NCBI GenBank assembly: GCA_017437945.1
Contig: JAFRWP010000004.1
Coordinates: forward strand, 1-64,000
Source: Candidatus Saccharimonadota bacterium
Lineage (GTDB): Bacteria; Patescibacteriota; Saccharimonadia; Saccharimonadales; Saccharimonadaceae
Length of the DNA: 64,000 nt
Reading direction: 5' to 3'
Shown here: piece by piece, positions 24,106 to 32,708 of the stretch
How the letters are laid out: every line of letters begins with the position of its first letter
Position numbering within the stretch: the first letter of the stretch is position 1
The notes under the pieces: model-generated
Seen by the model: only the letters and a program-made list of their open reading frames with translations
Told to the model about the DNA's origin: nothing
The model's database searches: none
Position numbers and translations under genes: made by a program

Positions 24106-25794
24106 TTATTTAGCGCGAATAAACTCTGGGTTCGTGCCAGAATTGAAGGTCTGATCAAAGCGTGGATTGAAATTGTGATGCATAATGCCATCTCTGTGAG
24201 TAACCGCATAAGATGTGTAGGCTCCACCATCGCATACCATTAGACTGACGCAAAGATGGAATATTGTACTTACGCAACTTTTATAGCTTGGGGAGCGCTC
24301 GTCGATATTAAACATTTTTTTAGCGATTCTATCACTCTCAAGCCAAAGTCTCGTATTGTCATCTGGGGTTTTGCCGAGCACAACACCCTCGGCGGCCCCC
24401 ATACCATCAGTGACAATATCGGGAATTGTATCGGTCAACTCTTTAGGAACACCGATAGATGTAAGGAATTCTTTGGAATAATACCTATTATAACCATCTT
24501 GCGATCCACCATCCCGTTTGGCGGCAGATTTACCGATATCATGGACGAGCAAACAGAGACGGCCTAGGTCGAAAACGCTACGTGGCAAGTTCGATTTATA
24601 GCTAGCATCGAATAATCTTAACGCGGTCTCGGTATGTTGCTCAACCGTAAACCCTTCTTTCACGCCCGCGCTCCCTTCGAATAACTGTTTATACCTCGGC
24701 GAGACCCGTTTGGCGGAATCTATAAGCTCGCTTGGAGCAGTTAGGCGCTCCATATTTACGTATCGGAGTGGTGTTTCCCACCTTTTTGCCTCTGGGCGAT
24801 TGAGTAATTGATGAACACGAAGTGCGGCCCCACCAAAAATACGCATACGAGACGAGCGCGCTTCTTCCATCTGCTCTCTGCCCTTTACCTCTTCAAGGCT
24901 GAAAACTTCATAAGTGTCATTTAGTGGCCTGCCTAGTGTGGCCGAAAAAACACTACATTTGATGCCGATGATATGCTCATTTCTCATCCACTGATGGACG
25001 TATTCGCGGTTAATTGGGCAGTTCATGACTCTCGAGCCATTCTCTACCGAGTTGGCAACCGTAACAGGGACCGTGACGTCGCCTCTTTGGTCCAACATGC
25101 CCATGATGTTTCTGGACATAGTGCCGTGTGGATTCGAAGAATTATGAACGGTACTACGAACATTGATTGAGCCAATAACAGCACGAGCGCCTGCCTCGCT
25201 GATATGTAACTTTTTGGCATATCTTGGAATTTCTTCTTCAGGGATAATTGGGTGCCTCGAGGCGTACTGTATTAAATTATCGAACATTCTATGGTCGATG
25301 GTCTTATAATCTTCGAGGCTAAAAATCGTATTCGTAACTGGATCTGGGAATGACTCCATGAAGGCTTCACGGGTTTTTTCAACATTTCTGCCGCCTCCAC
25401 CGATATCATCCTCATATCGATCGCAATCAAAAAAGCTAGCTTCCTGATCCGGAATTTCTATCTCAACAATTTCAGCCGTTGAACCTTTTCGGCGAGCTCT
25501 TGCTTCCGCAAATGCCTTAGCGGTATCATGCGAAGCAATATGTAGAACTGTTTCGCCCTTATTGACATTGTGGTTTCCGGTAGTATTTCCTGAGTTATTA
25601 AAAAATGGATCTACTGCAAAACGATCGCCTTCATGCGCACGACCATGATAGAATTTCTTTCCGGCAGCCGGAACGAGAACGCCTGTACGTTTTAGCTTCT
25701 CGGCAGATCTGCGCATTCTTTCGGTTTCGAAAGTATCAGAATCAGTCTCGGCACGAGTTTCGATGCCACCAGAATATTTTGGCCGTCTTTCCAT
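24106..25794 (-). CDS. Multidomain protein: ART-like N-terminus and HD domain
   Basis: In this 562-aa protein an N-terminal segment contains FYHGR (about 48-52), then VLHIASHDTAKAFAEAR (about 83-99) and AEIVEIEI. That layout resembles ADP-ribosyltransferase or RNA 2'-phosphotransferase folds; the match is by pattern only. The C-terminal region has an HD-type metal site: His387, His418-Asp419 (VHDIGKS) and Asp522. The middle (about 160-370) is unassigned. HD domains act as phosphohydrolases or nucleotidases. Joined to an ART-like fold, a toxin/effector or nucleotide-modification role is conceivable but unproven. TACAAT ends 6 nt before the ATG, so it should be leaderless. GH30 follows in the same transcript. 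Confidence 0.55.
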   Translation of the reverse strand: MERRPKYSGGIETRAETDSDTFETERMRRSAEKLKRTGVLVPAAGKKFYHGRAHEGDRFAVDPFFNNSGNTTGNHNVNKGETVLHIASHDTAKAFAEARARRKGSTAEIVEIEIPDQEASFFDCDRYEDDIGGGGRNVEKTREAFMESFPDPVTNTIFSLEDYKTIDHRMFDNLIQYASRHPIIPEEEIPRYAKKLHISEAGARAVIGSINVRSTVHNSSNPHGTMSRNIMGMLDQRGDVTVPVTVANSVENGSRVMNCPINREYVHQWMRNEHIIGIKCSVFSATLGRPLNDTYEVFSLEEVKGREQMEEARSSRMRIFGGAALRVHQLLNRPEAKRWETPLRYVNMERLTAPSELIDSAKRVSPRYKQLFEGSAGVKEGFTVEQHTETALRLFDASYKSNLPRSVFDLGRLCLLVHDIGKSAAKRDGGSQDGYNRYYSKEFLTSIGVPKELTDTIPDIVTDGMGAAEGVVLGKTPDDNTRLWLESDRIAKKMFNIDERSPSYKSCVSTIFHLCVSLMVCDGGAYTSYAVTHRDGIMHHNFNPRFDQTFNSGTNPEFIRAK

Positions 25795-25800
25795 ATCTTT

Positions 25801-25806
25801 ATTGTA
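25801..25806 (-). promoter_or_regulatory. -10 box of the leaderless ART-like/HD gene
   Basis: TACAAT ends 6 nt before the ATG at 25794, with no SD. Confidence 0.55.
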
Positions 25807-25835
25807 ACCGATTATGGCTATAATGGCGAAGGATT

Positions 25836-26423
25836 CTATTCTTGAGAAATAATCTTGCCGTTTTTGAGATGGAGGATGCGTTGATTGCGACTACCGCGGA
25901 ATTTAAGGGTTAAATCGCGTTGAGACTGAATAAATGGACCATCAATTAATGCGTCAAGTTCGCAGATAAAATCATGGACTGGGCCATCTTCGGGTAGTTG
26001 CTCATAGATAAGACCCGTGAAAGACCAGACATTCCAGCCAAGTTCTTCCTTGCAGAATTTTGCAATTTCGCAGCAAGCTTTTGCTTGAAGGAGCGGTTCG
26101 CCACCGCAGAAAGTAATCCCACTCTGTCCCTTTAGGGCACGGAGTTCTTCTTTGACTTTTTTGATTGGAACCGTAGCGCCGACGTTTGGATCTTCCGTCC
26201 AAGTCTCTGGGTTTTGGCAACCTGGACAATGCTGACGGCAGCCTTGCGTCCAAAGAACGGCGCGTAGGCCTGGACCGTTCACGATAGAATCATGCTCGAG
26301 GTCGCCAGAGAGGCGGATATACCCCTCTGGAACATCGAGTTGCGGCTCGCATAAATGGTTTATTTTACGTCGGCCTTTGGAATCGGCGACGGTACTTGGA
26401 TCTAAATCGCCCTTAGCTGGCAT
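25836..26423 (-). CDS. nrdG: Anaerobic ribonucleotide reductase-activating protein
   Basis: NrdG is the radical-SAM enzyme that installs the glycyl radical on NrdD. The CxxxCxxC cluster-binding motif appears as CRQHCPGC at about residues 62-69, after GPGLRAVLWTQG. The 195-aa length is a little longer than usual because of about 25 extra N-terminal residues. The start codon lies 1 nt beyond the nrdD stop, so the two are co-translated. The enzyme needs a 4Fe-4S cluster and S-adenosylmethionine and works in the cytosol without oxygen. Confidence 0.95.
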   Translation of the reverse strand: MPAKGDLDPSTVADSKGRRKINHLCEPQLDVPEGYIRLSGDLEHDSIVNGPGLRAVLWTQGCRQHCPGCQNPETWTEDPNVGATVPIKKVKEELRALKGQSGITFCGGEPLLQAKACCEIAKFCKEELGWNVWSFTGLIYEQLPEDGPVHDFICELDALIDGPFIQSQRDLTLKFRGSRNQRILHLKNGKIISQE

Positions 26424-26424
26424 A

Positions 26425-28773
26425 TTACTCTTTTCCTACTGCAGCTTTCTGCTTTGATTTTTTAGCCTCACGTGCACACTTAGTGGCTACATCGTATTGG
26501 CCGACGTTGACATTGTGCTTAACGCGGGCGGCCTCTTCGGCTTTCTTGCCATCGTTCCAGCGATCAAGGCTACCGACTAAGTAACCAGTGATGCGGCGAA
26601 GGCGCTCAAAGCCACATTCGCCATCACATTCGCGGCGGCCACAGCTTGGGCAGACGTCGCCCTTGATGATGCCAGAGAATCCACAAACTGGGTCGCGATC
26701 AACTGGATGGTTGACGGAGCCATAGCCGATGCCGGCTTCTTTCATATGACGGATGACCGCTTCGAAAGCTTCGATGTTTTCAGATGGGTCGCCGTCCATT
26801 TCGATATAAGTAATGTGACCGGCATTGCAGAGGGCATGATACGGAGCTTCGATATCAATCTTCTCGAAGGCAGAAATTGGGAAGTATACAGGAACGTGGA
26901 AGGAGTTGGTATAGAATTCACGATCAGTAACACCCTTGATTTTACCGTAGAGCTTCTGATCCATCTTGGTAAAGCGACCAGAAAGGCCTTCGGCTGGAGT
27001 TGCTAGGAGCGAGTAGTTAAGATGGCGCTTCTTGGTCATTTCATCGCAGAATTCACGCATGTGGCCAACGATATCTAGGCCAAGCTCTTGTGCTTCTTCG
27101 GATTCGCCATGGTGCTTGCCAATCATTGCTACTAGCGTCTCAGCGAGGCCGATGAAGCCGATGGACAAAGTACCATGCTTAATAACATCGCGAAGCTTGT
27201 CGTTTGGTTTGAGCTTTTCGCTGCCGACCCAGTTGCCCTGCCCCATGAGGAATGGGAAGTTCTTAACTTTTTGATTACCCTGGAATTCAAAGCGCTGATA
27301 AAGCTGATCGGCGCAAAGCTGAAGCTTTTCGTCGAGCTCTTTATAGAAACCGTCCCAATCTGGCTCTTTGCGCTCACCGAGGCAAATGCCATGCTTGATG
27401 CCGATGCGGACTAGGTTGATAGAAGTAAAGGAAAGGTTACCACGACCGGAAACATGGCCATCGGTTTCTGGGAAGCAGGAACCAAAGACGCGCGTGCGGC
27501 AGCCCATGGTGGCAATCTCGGTATCAGGATCGCCCGGCTTATAGTACTGAAGGTTGAATGGAGCGTCAATAAAGGTGAAGTTCGGGAAGAGGCGCTTGGC
27601 GGAAACTTCCATGGCGCGCTTGAAGAGGTCGTAATTTGGATCTTCTGGATTGTAGTTGACACCCTCCTTAACCTTGAAAATCGAGATTGGGAAAATTGGC
27701 GTCTCGTGATGGCCAAGACCATTCATAGTAGCTTCAAGGAGCATCTTGGAAACAAGGCGACCTTCTGGGGTAGTATCGGTGCCGAAGTTGATACTAGTAA
27801 ATGGAACCTGAGCGCCAGCGCGACTATGCATCGTGTTAAGGTTATGCACAAAGCCTTCCATCGCCTGGAGGGTTTGATGTTCGGTGTCTTTATGGGCATC
27901 CTCGATGACGATATCCGGAACTTTGGCTTTTCGCAATTTCTTGTCGTCGCCAAGAGTAATATCGTCTTTAATTTCAATTTTTAGATCTTTGCCGGTGAAA
28001 TCTTTGTATTTTTCAAGATTTGTCTTGAGGCTCTTGCGGAAGGTTTTGTTGACGCTTGGAGCCATTGCGTAATCAAAGTTAGGAATAGACTGACCACCAT
28101 GCTGCTCGTTCTGGTTGGCCTGGAGGATAATGGCAGCAAGAGCGGCGGCAGTGCCGATGGACTGAGGAGTGCGGAGGTAGCCATGGCCGGTATTGAAACC
28201 ACGTTCAAAGAATTTGAGCGGATCAGTCTGGCAGCAAGTCAGAGTACCGGTAGCCATAAAGTCAAGGTCGTGGATATGAATATCACCGTTATCATGGGCA
28301 GCAGCAAATTCTGGCTTCAAAAGGAGAAGCTTGGCGTATTCCTTGGAGCCCTCAGAACCGAAACGGAGCATTTTACCCATGGCGCAGTCACCATCAATGT
28401 TGCCGTTTTCGCGCTTGACTGAGGAGTCTTCGGAAGAATCGATAACGGAAATAACTCCATAAGTCTGCATGAGTTTACTTTTAGCTTCGCGGACGCGAGT
28501 GCGTTCGGCGCGATATTCGATGTATGCCTTAGCGGTATTCTTGAAGGCAGACTCCATAAGGACGCGTTCAACAATGTCCTGGATTTGTTCTACGGTTGGA
28601 ATGCGACTCTTGATTTCGTCTTGAGCTACGCGAAGTACCTTTTCGGCAATATTTTCGGCACGATCATGGCCAAATTCGCCGGTTGCGCTACCAGCCTTTG
28701 CGATAGCTTCAGTGATTTTTTCTGGGTTGAAAGCTACGACCTTTCCATCGCGCTTTCTGATTGACTTGAACAT
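26425..28773 (-). CDS. nrdD: Anaerobic ribonucleoside-triphosphate reductase
   Basis: NrdD reduces ribonucleoside triphosphates to deoxyribonucleotides under anoxia. The 782-aa protein starts with an ATP-cone (about 1-95), the allosteric domain. A ten-stranded barrel core follows with GDIHIHDLD and QSIPNFDYA. A C-terminal zinc site has CGFSG, CPSCGRRECDGECG, and the glycyl-radical motif RITGYL has Gly near 730. About 50 basic residues extend past the radical site. The start at 28773 has a GGAGG SD. Four NrdR-type boxes upstream indicate repression by NrdR, which is not encoded in the window. With nrdG it forms a two-gene operon. Confidence 0.97.
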   Translation of the reverse strand: MFKSIRKRDGKVVAFNPEKITEAIAKAGSATGEFGHDRAENIAEKVLRVAQDEIKSRIPTVEQIQDIVERVLMESAFKNTAKAYIEYRAERTRVREAKSKLMQTYGVISVIDSSEDSSVKRENGNIDGDCAMGKMLRFGSEGSKEYAKLLLLKPEFAAAHDNGDIHIHDLDFMATGTLTCCQTDPLKFFERGFNTGHGYLRTPQSIGTAAALAAIILQANQNEQHGGQSIPNFDYAMAPSVNKTFRKSLKTNLEKYKDFTGKDLKIEIKDDITLGDDKKLRKAKVPDIVIEDAHKDTEHQTLQAMEGFVHNLNTMHSRAGAQVPFTSINFGTDTTPEGRLVSKMLLEATMNGLGHHETPIFPISIFKVKEGVNYNPEDPNYDLFKRAMEVSAKRLFPNFTFIDAPFNLQYYKPGDPDTEIATMGCRTRVFGSCFPETDGHVSGRGNLSFTSINLVRIGIKHGICLGERKEPDWDGFYKELDEKLQLCADQLYQRFEFQGNQKVKNFPFLMGQGNWVGSEKLKPNDKLRDVIKHGTLSIGFIGLAETLVAMIGKHHGESEEAQELGLDIVGHMREFCDEMTKKRHLNYSLLATPAEGLSGRFTKMDQKLYGKIKGVTDREFYTNSFHVPVYFPISAFEKIDIEAPYHALCNAGHITYIEMDGDPSENIEAFEAVIRHMKEAGIGYGSVNHPVDRDPVCGFSGIIKGDVCPSCGRRECDGECGFERLRRITGYLVGSLDRWNDGKKAEEAARVKHNVNVGQYDVATKCAREAKKSKQKAAVGKE

Positions 28774-28819
28774 TTTTACCTCCGTCGTTCTGAATCAATT
28801 TGAATTTTTCTGTCCCAAA

Positions 28820-28868
28820 ACACTACATTTAGTGTTCGATGAAATAATGTTAACGCTATATATAGCGC
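28820..28868 (-). promoter_or_regulatory. NrdR box pair proximal to nrdD
   Basis: ACACTACATTTAGTGT (28820-28835) and ACGCTATATATAGCGC (28853-28868) are near-perfect palindromes of NrdR-box type. Their starts are 33 bp apart, three helical turns. A weak TTGTAA-N18-TAACAT promoter has the second box in its spacer. Confidence 0.85.
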
Positions 28869-28927
28869 TTTTACAATAGAAAATGTAAATAATACAACGT
28901 TTCTAGATGGAGATTTTTTGGCTAAAA

Positions 28928-28976
28928 ACGCTACATATAGCGTTTATGGCTTATTGTCAAACACTATTTTTTGTGA
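28928..28976 (-). promoter_or_regulatory. NrdR box pair over a TTGACA promoter
   Basis: ACGCTACATATAGCGT (28928-28943) and the degenerate ACACTATTTTTTGTGA (28961-28976) are again 33 bp apart. The first overlaps the -10 and the second abuts the -35 of the likely main nrdD promoter. Confidence 0.75.
28932..28960 (-). promoter_or_regulatory. Likely main nrdD promoter
   Basis: TTGACA (28955-28960), 17-bp spacer, TATGTA (28932-28937) on the minus strand, embedded in the distal NrdR box pair. This gives a leader of about 150 nt containing the proximal pair. Confidence 0.6.
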
Positions 28977-29024
28977 TTTTTACAACAACTCGCGCGAATC
29001 GTGCGATGAATATGCATATCGTGA

Positions 29025-29030
29025 TATATT
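29025..29030 (+). promoter_or_regulatory. -10 box of the leaderless HTH-MurA gene
   Basis: TATATT ends 6 nt before the ATG at 29037, with no SD. The distal NrdR pair lies about 50-100 bp upstream and could also influence this divergent gene. Confidence 0.5.
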
Positions 29031-29036
29031 AAAAGT

Positions 29037-30578
29037 ATGATGAAGCAAGCAGATTACATGGTGGAAATCGGTGAGCTGATTGCCATGGCGCGCTCCCGAC
29101 AAAATATGACTCAGGCGGAACTCGCCAAGAAAATTGGCACGAGCCAATCCGCAATTAACCGCATTGAGCACGGCAAACAAAATGCCTCTCTCGAGATTAT
29201 TTCTAAGATAGGAAAGGCGTTACGTACCCAGATTGTGACGGTAGGAGATAGCGGCACATCCGGCTATCGTATTCGTGGCGGCAAAACGCTACATGGGTCA
29301 GTATCTGTAAATACTTCTAAGAACGCGGCCGTTGGTTTACTTTGCGCTTCTCTGTTAAATGAGAAACGCACCACTTTAGTTCATCTGGCGCATATTGAGG
29401 AGGTTTATCGCATCATCGAGGTGTTGGAATCGATTGGAGTGGAAACTAAATGGATTAACAACAACCGCGATCTTCGCATTACGCCGCCAAAACGTTTGGC
29501 GCTTGAGAATCTAAATATTGAGGCGGCTCGACGTACGCGCTCAATTATTATGTTCATGGGGCCATTGCTGCACCATTACAAGGAATTCCGTTTGCCATAT
29601 GCAGGCGGCTGCTCGCTCGGGTCACGTACGGTTGAACCACATCTGCATGCCCTGAAAGAATTCGGCCTTGAAGTTGACTCAAAGAAGGAATCTGGTTTTT
29701 ATCTTGCTAGCGTCAAAGAATTCAAGCCTGTCGACAAAAAGATTGTCTTAATTGAGCGTGGCGATACCGTGACGGAGAACGCATTGATGGCGGCTGCGCT
29801 ATATCCAGGCAAAACCACAATTGTGGGAGCCAGCCCGAACTATATGGTGCAAGACGTTTGTTACTATCTACAGAAACTCGGTGTCCAAATTGAAGGCGTC
29901 GGCACAACTAATTTGGTCGTACACGGCGCTAAGAAGATTAGTAAGGAAGTTAGCTACGCTCCAGGTGAAGACCCAATTGAAGCGATGAGCTTTATCGCGG
30001 CTGGAATTGCGACAAAATCTGAAATCGAAATCAAGCGTGTACCGATTGAGTTCTTGGAAATTGAACTCGAGGTACTACGTAGCATGGGGCAAAAGATGAA
30101 AGTCAGCGACGAATATTTCGCCGAGAATGGGCGAACGCGACTGGTAGACATAGGACTAAAGAAATCTGATTTACACGCCCCGATCGACAAGATTCACCCG
30201 ATGCCATTCCCTGGCCTCAATATCGATAGCTTGCCATTCTTCTCATTGATTGCAGCTACCGCAGATGGCCGCACGATGATTCATGACTGGGTGTTTGAGA
30301 ATCGCGCTATTTACAGCACGGAGCTATCGAATCTGAATGCGAAAGTTGAGTTGCTTGACGCACATCGCATCTTTGTGACTGGGCCAACTAACTGGCGTCC
30401 GGCAGAGATGATGGCGCCACCAGCACTCCGTCCGGCGGTTGTAATTATGCTAGCCATGCTGGTCGCTCCGGGCGAATCAGTTTTGCGCAACATCTACTCC
30501 ATTGCACGCGGCTACGAAGATTTCGCTAACCGCTTGAAGAGCTTGGGGGCAGACATCGAACCATTGTCTGAAATATAG
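29037..30578 (+). CDS. murA: HTH (XRE-type) domain fused to UDP-GlcNAc enolpyruvyl transferase
   Basis: The 513-aa protein joins an XRE/Cro-type helix-turn-helix (about residues 10-65: MTQAELAKKIGTSQSAINRIEHGK) to a complete MurA-like domain (about 75-513). MurA transfers enolpyruvate from PEP to UDP-GlcNAc, the first committed step of peptidoglycan synthesis. Key residues are present: Lys95-Asn96 in TSKNAA and the PEP-binding Cys192 in AGGCSLGSR. Family MurA is about 420 residues, so the extra length is the HTH. The fusion suggests an enzyme that also binds DNA, for example to sense cell-wall precursors. A second, unfused murA may exist elsewhere. The start is leaderless-type. Confidence 0.88.
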   Translation: MMKQADYMVEIGELIAMARSRQNMTQAELAKKIGTSQSAINRIEHGKQNASLEIISKIGKALRTQIVTVGDSGTSGYRIRGGKTLHGSVSVNTSKNAAVGLLCASLLNEKRTTLVHLAHIEEVYRIIEVLESIGVETKWINNNRDLRITPPKRLALENLNIEAARRTRSIIMFMGPLLHHYKEFRLPYAGGCSLGSRTVEPHLHALKEFGLEVDSKKESGFYLASVKEFKPVDKKIVLIERGDTVTENALMAAALYPGKTTIVGASPNYMVQDVCYYLQKLGVQIEGVGTTNLVVHGAKKISKEVSYAPGEDPIEAMSFIAAGIATKSEIEIKRVPIEFLEIELEVLRSMGQKMKVSDEYFAENGRTRLVDIGLKKSDLHAPIDKIHPMPFPGLNIDSLPFFSLIAATADGRTMIHDWVFENRAIYSTELSNLNAKVELLDAHRIFVTGPTNWRPAEMMAPPALRPAVVIMLAMLVAPGESVLRNIYSIARGYEDFANRLKSLGADIEPLSEI

Positions 30579-30601
30579 TTCAATTCGAAAGCTATCTCTG
30601 T

Positions 30602-30607
30602 TATAAT
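30602..30607 (+). promoter_or_regulatory. -10 box of the leaderless gat operon
   Basis: TATAAT ends 6 nt before the gatC ATG, with no SD. It is the only promoter seen for the 30.6-35.5 kb operon. Confidence 0.6.
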
Positions 30608-30613
30608 TTATCT

Positions 30614-30901
30614 ATGGCTATTACAAGAGAAGATGTTTTACATTTGGCAGATTTGTCAAATATCCACTTAAGCGAAGAACAGATTGAGCCACTCATGAAA
30701 GATCTCGACAATATCGTCGGCTATATTTCTCAGCTTGATGAACTAGATACCGATGGCGTTGAGCCAACTTACCAGTGTTTCGATATGCAAAACGTTTGGC
30801 GTGAAGATGTAATTGAAGAATTTGAAGCAAATCGTGAAGATTTGCTAAATTTGACGGTCGAAAGTGAAGATAATCAGATAAAGGTACCGAAAGTTCTATG
30901 A
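30614..30901 (+). CDS. gatC: Asp/Glu-tRNA amidotransferase subunit C
   Basis: GatC is the small subunit that holds GatA and GatB together. The 95-aa sequence has the typical ITREDVLHLADLSNIHLSEEQ start and a GVEPTYQ segment. The stop is TGA overlapping the gatA ATG as ATGA, which shows UGA acting as a stop in a core gene. It heads the operon gatC-gatA-membrane HEPN-like-gatB-galU. The complex makes Gln-tRNA(Gln) and/or Asn-tRNA(Asn) by transamidation. Confidence 0.95.
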   Translation: MAITREDVLHLADLSNIHLSEEQIEPLMKDLDNIVGYISQLDELDTDGVEPTYQCFDMQNVWREDVIEEFEANREDLLNLTVESEDNQIKVPKVL

Positions 30902-32286
30902 AAATTGCAGATAAGAATACTAAAGCCGTCGATCTCGTTCGTGAAGCACTAGAAAAAGCCAAAAAATACGAAGAGTATCATTGTTTTATTTCGATGAATG
31001 AATCACATGCACTCGAACGTGCACGTGAGATTGATGAAAAAATCGCGAATGGTGAAAAAGTTGGCCGCTTGGCTGGCGTACCGTATGCGCTCAAGGATAA
31101 TTATTTGAGCCGCGAAGGTGTCACGACTGCCGCAGCTCGCATGCTCGACAACTTCCCTTCGCCAATTACCGCTACGGCCGTAGCAAAACTTGAGGCAGAA
31201 GGCGCCATCATGATTGGTCGCACCAACTTGGACGCCTATGCGCACGGTTCCAGTACAGAAAACTCATATTTTGGTCCGACGCTCAACTCGCACGACACGA
31301 GCCGTGTGGCAGGTGGTTCCTCTGGCGGTTCAGCAGTCGCTGTCGCGCTCGGAATTGTGCCGTTCGCACTTGGCTCAGATACTGGCGGTTCAATTCGTCA
31401 ACCAGCAAGTTATAACGGCGTAATCGGCATTAAGCCAACCTATGGCACTGTGAGCCGATACGGCGTAGTCGCAATGGCTTCCTCGACAGATGTTATGGGC
31501 TGTTTCGCAAATACGATTGAAGATGCTGATTTAGTTATGCGTATTATGGCCGGCAAGGATCCAAAAGATTCAACCACGCTTGATGATTTTTGGACGCGCG
31601 ATCTCGAAGATGCGAAGCCAAAAAAGAAGAAAATTGGTATTGTGAAAGATTTCCTTGGTAACGGCGTTGATGAGGAAGTAAAAAAGACTTTCCTCGATTA
31701 TGCTAAGCAGGCCGAGAAAGCCGGTTTTGAAGTTGAAGAAATTGAGATGCCAATCGCCAAATATGGCTTGGCGATTTACTACATTATTCAGCCAGCAGAA
31801 GTAGCATCTAACTTGAGCCGCTATGACGGCATTCGCTATGGCCATCGCGCGGCCGAAATTACCGACCTTGATAGCATCTACAACAAGACTCGCGATGAGG
31901 GCTTTATGCCAGAAAACAAGCGCCGCATCATGATTGGTAACTTCGTATTAAGCTCCGGTTTCTTCGACGCATATTATTTGAAAGCCCAGAAGGCCCGCAC
32001 GCTGTTAATTAAGGCCTATGACGAAGCATTCGAAAAATACGACGCACTGCTCTGCGCAGTTGCGCCGGCACCAGCTTTTAAACTCGGCGAAAAAGTGAAT
32101 GATCCACTCCAGATGTACATGGAAGATGTCATGAGTGTACCGCCAAGCATGGCTGGTCTTCCAGCAATTGCCGTTCCAGCAGGAAGCTCAAAGTCGGGCC
32201 TACCGATTGGCGTTCAATTAGTTGGGCCGCGCAAGAGTGACCAAGTCCTCTTAAATATAGCTAAGAGCATCGAGGAGAGCAAATAA
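30898..32286 (+). CDS. gatA: Asp/Glu-tRNA amidotransferase subunit A
   Basis: GatA is the amidase subunit that releases ammonia from glutamine for transfer to misacylated Glu-tRNA(Gln) or Asp-tRNA(Asn). The 462-aa protein carries the amidase-signature triad: Lys66 in YALKDN, Ser141 in GGSSGGS, and nucleophile Ser165 in DTGGSIRQP. Length is normal for the family. It overlaps gatC by 4 nt and is followed with no gap by the small membrane HEPN-like gene. Confidence 0.96.
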   Translation: MKIADKNTKAVDLVREALEKAKKYEEYHCFISMNESHALERAREIDEKIANGEKVGRLAGVPYALKDNYLSREGVTTAAARMLDNFPSPITATAVAKLEAEGAIMIGRTNLDAYAHGSSTENSYFGPTLNSHDTSRVAGGSSGGSAVAVALGIVPFALGSDTGGSIRQPASYNGVIGIKPTYGTVSRYGVVAMASSTDVMGCFANTIEDADLVMRIMAGKDPKDSTTLDDFWTRDLEDAKPKKKKIGIVKDFLGNGVDEEVKKTFLDYAKQAEKAGFEVEEIEMPIAKYGLAIYYIIQPAEVASNLSRYDGIRYGHRAAEITDLDSIYNKTRDEGFMPENKRRIMIGNFVLSSGFFDAYYLKAQKARTLLIKAYDEAFEKYDALLCAVAPAPAFKLGEKVNDPLQMYMEDVMSVPPSMAGLPAIAVPAGSSKSGLPIGVQLVGPRKSDQVLLNIAKSIEESK

Positions 32287-32708
32287 TGGATAAATCTCTC
32301 CTGACATTTCTGATCGGAGTCGTCGTAGTTGGCATTTTACTACTCGTGATGATTTCGCTGACGAAAAAGCGTGGACCGAACTTCAATAAGGAAGATTACC
32401 AGGTTGCCTATCTGAAGATTGAAAACTCTTTGAAGAAAGAAAATGAGGCCAGTTACGCAATGACCATCATTGAAGGAGATAAGCTGCTAGATAAGGCGCT
32501 CTGCGAGATGGGCATACAAGGACGCACTATGGGCGACCGCCTAAAGAGAGTTGGCAAAGAAAAATTTACCCAGTTAAACGCCGTGTGGCATGCACATAAA
32601 TTGCGCAACCAGATTGCGCACGAAAGCGATTTCCATCCTGAATACCGCCAAGCCCAGCATGCACTAGAGACATACAAACAGGCGCTAAAGGATCTAGGAG
32701 CAATATAA
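32286..32708 (+). CDS. Membrane-anchored HEPN-like protein in the gat operon
   Basis: This 140-aa protein has one N-terminal transmembrane helix (about 5-25) and a cytosolic helical domain. The domain ends in HKLRNQIAH, an R-x4-H arrangement (Arg107 to His112) like that of HEPN ribonucleases and their structural relatives. The start overlaps the gatA stop by one base and the stop overlaps the gatB start, so it is tightly built into the operon. HEPN proteins can cut RNA or bind nucleotides. A link to tRNA handling at the membrane is tempting but is inference. No antitoxin partner is adjacent. Confidence 0.6.
   Translation: MDKSLLTFLIGVVVVGILLLVMISLTKKRGPNFNKEDYQVAYLKIENSLKKENEASYAMTIIEGDKLLDKALCEMGIQGRTMGDRLKRVGKEKFTQLNAVWHAHKLRNQIAHESDFHPEYRQAQHALETYKQALKDLGAI

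Noticed and set aside
32286-32708. HEPN/MNT toxin-antitoxin module
   Set aside because: There is no nucleotidyltransferase or antitoxin partner, and the gene is locked into the gat operon with a membrane anchor.
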